Shown here: piece after piece, positions 14,662-17,106 of the stretch
Numbering within the stretch: the stretch's first letter is position 1
Layout: each line of letters starts with the position of its first letter
Source of the DNA: Candidatus Auribacterota bacterium
GTDB taxonomy: Bacteria > Auribacterota > UBA6266
NCBI GenBank assembly: GCA_016933315.1
Contig: JAFGBE010000128.1
Location: 1-17,106 of the forward strand
Length of the DNA: 17,106 nucleotides
Reading direction: 5' to 3'
Program-made: the position numbers and the translations under genes
The notes under the pieces: generated by a model
Database searches by the model: none
The model's input: only the letters and a program-made list of their open reading frames with translations
What the model was told of the DNA's origin: nothing

Positions 14662-15387
14662 TCAACCGTGGACAAACGTTCCTATTTTTTTACCAAGCAG
14701 AACATTCCTGATTGCACCGGGTTTTGCCATATTAAGCACTATTATGGGCATTTTGTTATCCATACAAAGCGATATAGCTGTGGAATCCATAACCTTAAGG
14801 TTCCTTTTCAGGACATCAATGTAAGTCAAATCCTTAAAAAGCTTCGCTTTTTTGTTTTTCATAGGGTCATCCGAATAAACCCCGTCAACCTTTGTCGCTT
14901 TAATAATCGCATCCGCATTGACTTCGCTGGCACGGAGCGCCGCGGTGGTATCTGTCGAGAAAAAAGGATTGCCTGTCCCTCCCGCAAAAATCACGACCCT
15001 TCCCTTTTCCAGATGGCGGACGGCTCTCCTTCTTATATATAATTCTCCTATGGCCCTCATTTCGAAAGCTGTCATGACACGCGTCCGAACGCCTATTTTT
15101 TCAAGGTCAGACTGCAGCGCAAGGGCATTGATAACCGTGGCAAGCATACCCATATAATCGGCGGTTGTCCTGTCCATTCCTTTCTCACTCGCTGACAATC
15201 CCCTGAAAATATTGCCGCCGCCGATAACGACGCCTATCTGGGTGCCTATGCGGGAAATTTCCTTCATTTTCTTCGCGATTTCAAGTGTTTTGCCCCTGTC
15301 TATGCTATATTGATCCCCTTCAAGGGCTTCCCCGCTGAGCTTAAGAATTATCCTCTTATATTTCGCAGAAGTTTTGCGGCCGGCCAT
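14662..15387 (-). CDS. pyrH: UMP kinase
   Basis: This 241-residue bacterial UMP kinase of the amino-acid-kinase family converts UMP and ATP to UDP and ADP in pyrimidine synthesis. Visible family motifs are KLSGE (16-20), GGGNIFRG (56-63), DYMGMLAT (77-84), GTGNPFFSTDT (137-147), KVDGVYSDDP (166-175) and MDSTA (200-204). The ATG is only 2 bases after the tsf stop, and its ribosome site (GGGGAAGAG) lies inside the end of tsf, so the two are translationally linked. Length is normal. Confidence 0.98.
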   Translation of the reverse strand: MAGRKTSAKYKRIILKLSGEALEGDQYSIDRGKTLEIAKKMKEISRIGTQIGVVIGGGNIFRGLSASEKGMDRTTADYMGMLATVINALALQSDLEKIGVRTRVMTAFEMRAIGELYIRRRAVRHLEKGRVVIFAGGTGNPFFSTDTTAALRASEVNADAIIKATKVDGVYSDDPMKNKKAKLFKDLTYIDVLKRNLKVMDSTAISLCMDNKMPIIVLNMAKPGAIRNVLLGKKIGTFVHG

Positions 15388-15389
15388 AA

Positions 15390-16211
15390 TTACTCTTCCC
15401 CGATCTTTACCCTGACAAACCCGTTGACATCTATTTCTTTTCCGGTTTCCTTTGATTTCTTTTCAAGGTATTGCCCTACAGATATCTCCTGATCCTTAAT
15501 AAACGGCTGTTCTAAAAGGCATATCTGATTGAGAAACTTCTTGATTTTGCCTTCCACGATTTTTTCGACGATATTCGCGGGCTTGCCTTTCACCTGATCG
15601 GCAAAAATCTCGCGTTCTTTTTTCAGAACATCAGCGGGAGCCTGCTCTGCCTTTACGCAGAGAGGGCTTGCCGCCGCTACCTGCATGGCAACATCCTTAC
15701 CCGTCAACCGGATAGCGTCATCCAAATCCACCGAAAGCTCTACGATAACACCGAGCTTATTATCAAGATGTATGTAAGGAATAAAACATCCATTGGTCGA
15801 AAGAACTTTTACCCGGCCGATTTTGATGTTCTCTCCTATACTTGCGCCGATATCGCCGATTAAATCAATGACTTCCTTGCTCTCTTTTGCGGCTTCTCCG
15901 TTCCGGTAAACTATTTCAAGCACTTTATCCGCAAAAACCCTGAATTTATCGTTGTTTGCGACAAAGTCGGTTTCACAATTCAATTCAACCAGCGCGGTTT
16001 TCTTCCCGTCAGCCGAAACTTTTATCCTGATCAAGCCTTCTTTTGCGGCTCTCCCTGAACGCTTGGAAATCGCGGCAAGTCCTTTCTTTCTCAAGACATC
16101 CACCGCTTTTTCCATGTCGCCTCCGGTTTCTGTAAGCGCTTTTTTGCAATCCATCATCCCCGCACCGGTTTTATCTCTTAATTCTTTAACCTGAGCTGCG
16201 CCGATTTCCAT
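15390..16211 (-). CDS. tsf: Translation elongation factor Ts
   Basis: This 273-residue nucleotide-exchange factor recycles EF-Tu from its GDP to its GTP form. The N-terminal UBA-like domain (about 1-50) has LRDKTGAGMMDCKKAL, and the core contains TDFVANN (81-87), the EF-Tu contact signature. Length is close to that of typical full-length EF-Ts. The ATG follows GAGGAG by about 6 bases. It lies 71 bases after rpsB and 2 bases before pyrH, in the standard cluster. Confidence 0.98.
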   Translation of the reverse strand: MEIGAAQVKELRDKTGAGMMDCKKALTETGGDMEKAVDVLRKKGLAAISKRSGRAAKEGLIRIKVSADGKKTALVELNCETDFVANNDKFRVFADKVLEIVYRNGEAAKESKEVIDLIGDIGASIGENIKIGRVKVLSTNGCFIPYIHLDNKLGVIVELSVDLDDAIRLTGKDVAMQVAAASPLCVKAEQAPADVLKKEREIFADQVKGKPANIVEKIVEGKIKKFLNQICLLEQPFIKDQEISVGQYLEKKSKETGKEIDVNGFVRVKIGEE

Positions 16212-16282
16212 CTTTTACTCCTCTCCAAAAAATACAAGATACTAAAACAGGTCCATTCTGCCGGCTTAACACAGAAAACTGT

Positions 16283-17106
16283 TTATTCCGATTTTTCGCT
16301 TTTCTTCGACCTTGTTAATTTTCTCTTGGGTTTCTTCTCTTCTTTTTTCTTTTTCGTCTCGATGACTTCTTCGATAGTTTCTTCGACTTCCTGCTTCTTC
16401 TTCAACATGGACTTCTTCTCTTCTTCTTCTTCCGCTATCCTTTTCACTTTGCCTTCATTGCCCTCAAGCGCCGCATCGGCAATTTTATTGGCAATCAGGG
16501 AAATTGTTCTCATGGCGTCATCGTTGCCGGGAATAGGAATGTCTACAATATCCGGGTCACAATTGGTATCAACAATAGCGATAACTTTTATTTTCAGTTT
16601 TTTCGCTTCCATAACGGCGATTCTTTCCCTCTTGGGATCAACGACAAAAACCACACCAGGCAGTTTTTTCATATCCCTGATTCCCTGAAGGTATTTCTTT
16701 AGTCGTTCTTTTTCTTTTAATATGCTTATGACTTCTTTCTTGGGAAGGGTTTCGAATATCCCTTCTTCTTCCTGTTTTTCAATTTCGTTAAGCCTGGATA
16801 TGCTTTTTCTTATCGTGACGAAATTGGTAAGTGTTCCTCCCAGCCACCTTTCGTTTACATAATACATACCGCATTTATCGGCAGCATCTTTTATACATTC
16901 TTTCGCCTGTTTCTTTGTCCCGACAAACAATACATCAAGGCCCGCTGAAACAGTTTCTTTTACCAGGCGGTACGCTTCTTCAAGCTGCAGGGCTGTTTTT
17001 TGAAGATCGATAATATATATTCCATCGCGTGACTCGAATATATAACGCTTCATCTTAGGGTTCCACCGGTGAGTTTGATGCCCGAAATGAACCCCTGCTT
17101 CGAGCA
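16283..17106 (-). CDS. rpsB: 30S ribosomal protein S2 (5' end beyond window)
   Basis: 273 residues are visible and the start codon is outside the window; the frame enters at the edge reading LEAGVHFGHQTHRWNPKM, the well-known S2 N-terminal region. FVGTKKQA, VNERWLGGTLTNF, LPGVVFVVDP and IVDTNCDPDIVDIPIPGNDDA identify it. It binds the head of the small subunit near S1. After the conserved body (ending around IADAALEG) there is a tail of about 55 residues made mostly of Lys and Glu, longer than in many bacteria. It is the first gene of the rpsB-tsf-pyrH-frr cluster. The internal ATG at 17053 is not the start. Confidence 0.97.
   Translation of the reverse strand, partial: LEAGVHFGHQTHRWNPKMKRYIFESRDGIYIIDLQKTALQLEEAYRLVKETVSAGLDVLFVGTKKQAKECIKDAADKCGMYYVNERWLGGTLTNFVTIRKSISRLNEIEKQEEEGIFETLPKKEVISILKEKERLKKYLQGIRDMKKLPGVVFVVDPKRERIAVMEAKKLKIKVIAIVDTNCDPDIVDIPIPGNDDAMRTISLIANKIADAALEGNEGKVKRIAEEEEEKKSMLKKKQEVEETIEEVIETKKKKEEKKPKRKLTRSKKSEKSE

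Noticed and set aside
1..17106. CRISPR arrays, insertion sequences, prophage or toxin-antitoxin genes
   Set aside because: No spaced palindromic repeat array, transposase, integrase or phage-like gene was found on either strand; the only repeated elements are the operator units and the paralogous domains.

Overview
The window appears to come from an anaerobic or microaerophilic Gram-negative bacterium. It probably belongs to the PVC group (Lentisphaerae, Verrucomicrobia or Kiritimatiellota-like) or a related candidate phylum. The clues are a prepilin-type protein with an H-X9-DG C-terminal motif, a PEP-CTERM sorting signal, a GntR/LacI hybrid regulator, secreted glycosidases with large non-catalytic domains, and a superoxide reductase. 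No marker here fixes the phylum. Every gene I can support lies on the minus strand, so the window reads from right to left.

Right end (about 13.8-17.1 kb): the conserved translation cluster rpsB-tsf-pyrH-frr, then a near-consensus promoter driving tRNA-Lys and tRNA-Glu, then a superoxide reductase gene followed by a membrane protein that joins a DUF4190-like region to a pseudopilin-like ectodomain.

Left and centre (1-12.6 kb): a polysaccharide-use locus. In transcription order it holds a prepilin-like protein, a PEP-CTERM protein with a carbohydrate-binding-like domain, a GntR/LacI hybrid regulator, a two-gene operon (double-domain secreted binding protein and a GH9 cellulase), and a probable four-gene operon (GH94 cellobiose-type phosphorylase, two small secreted single-domain binding proteins, and a large clan GH-A glycosidase cut by the window edge). 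The working model is extracellular cleavage of a beta-glucan by the GH9 and GH-A enzymes, with small secreted or surface-anchored domains helping adhesion, and phosphorolysis of the imported disaccharide by GH94 in the cytoplasm. No transporter is present in the window.

The most striking signal is regulatory. Four separate promoters (before the GH94 operon, the binding-protein/GH9 operon, the PEP-CTERM gene and the prepilin gene) carry the same composite element of three direct repeats, TGGTATAN - AGGNATNN - TGGNATNN, with start-to-start spacings of exactly 11 and 10 bp. It sits at or just downstream of the -10 region of TTGACA promoters. The regulator gene's own promoter has a two-copy variant with 10 bp spacing. 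This defines a probable local regulon that includes a prepilin, and it suggests an unusual direct-repeat operator for the hybrid regulator. A second notable feature is repeated use of one carbohydrate-binding-like domain (GRYxYxYP ... FWVKG ... WQK-IP ... YWDG ... DW-I-E-KF ... DDI), present in at least five clear copies and two diverged ones.
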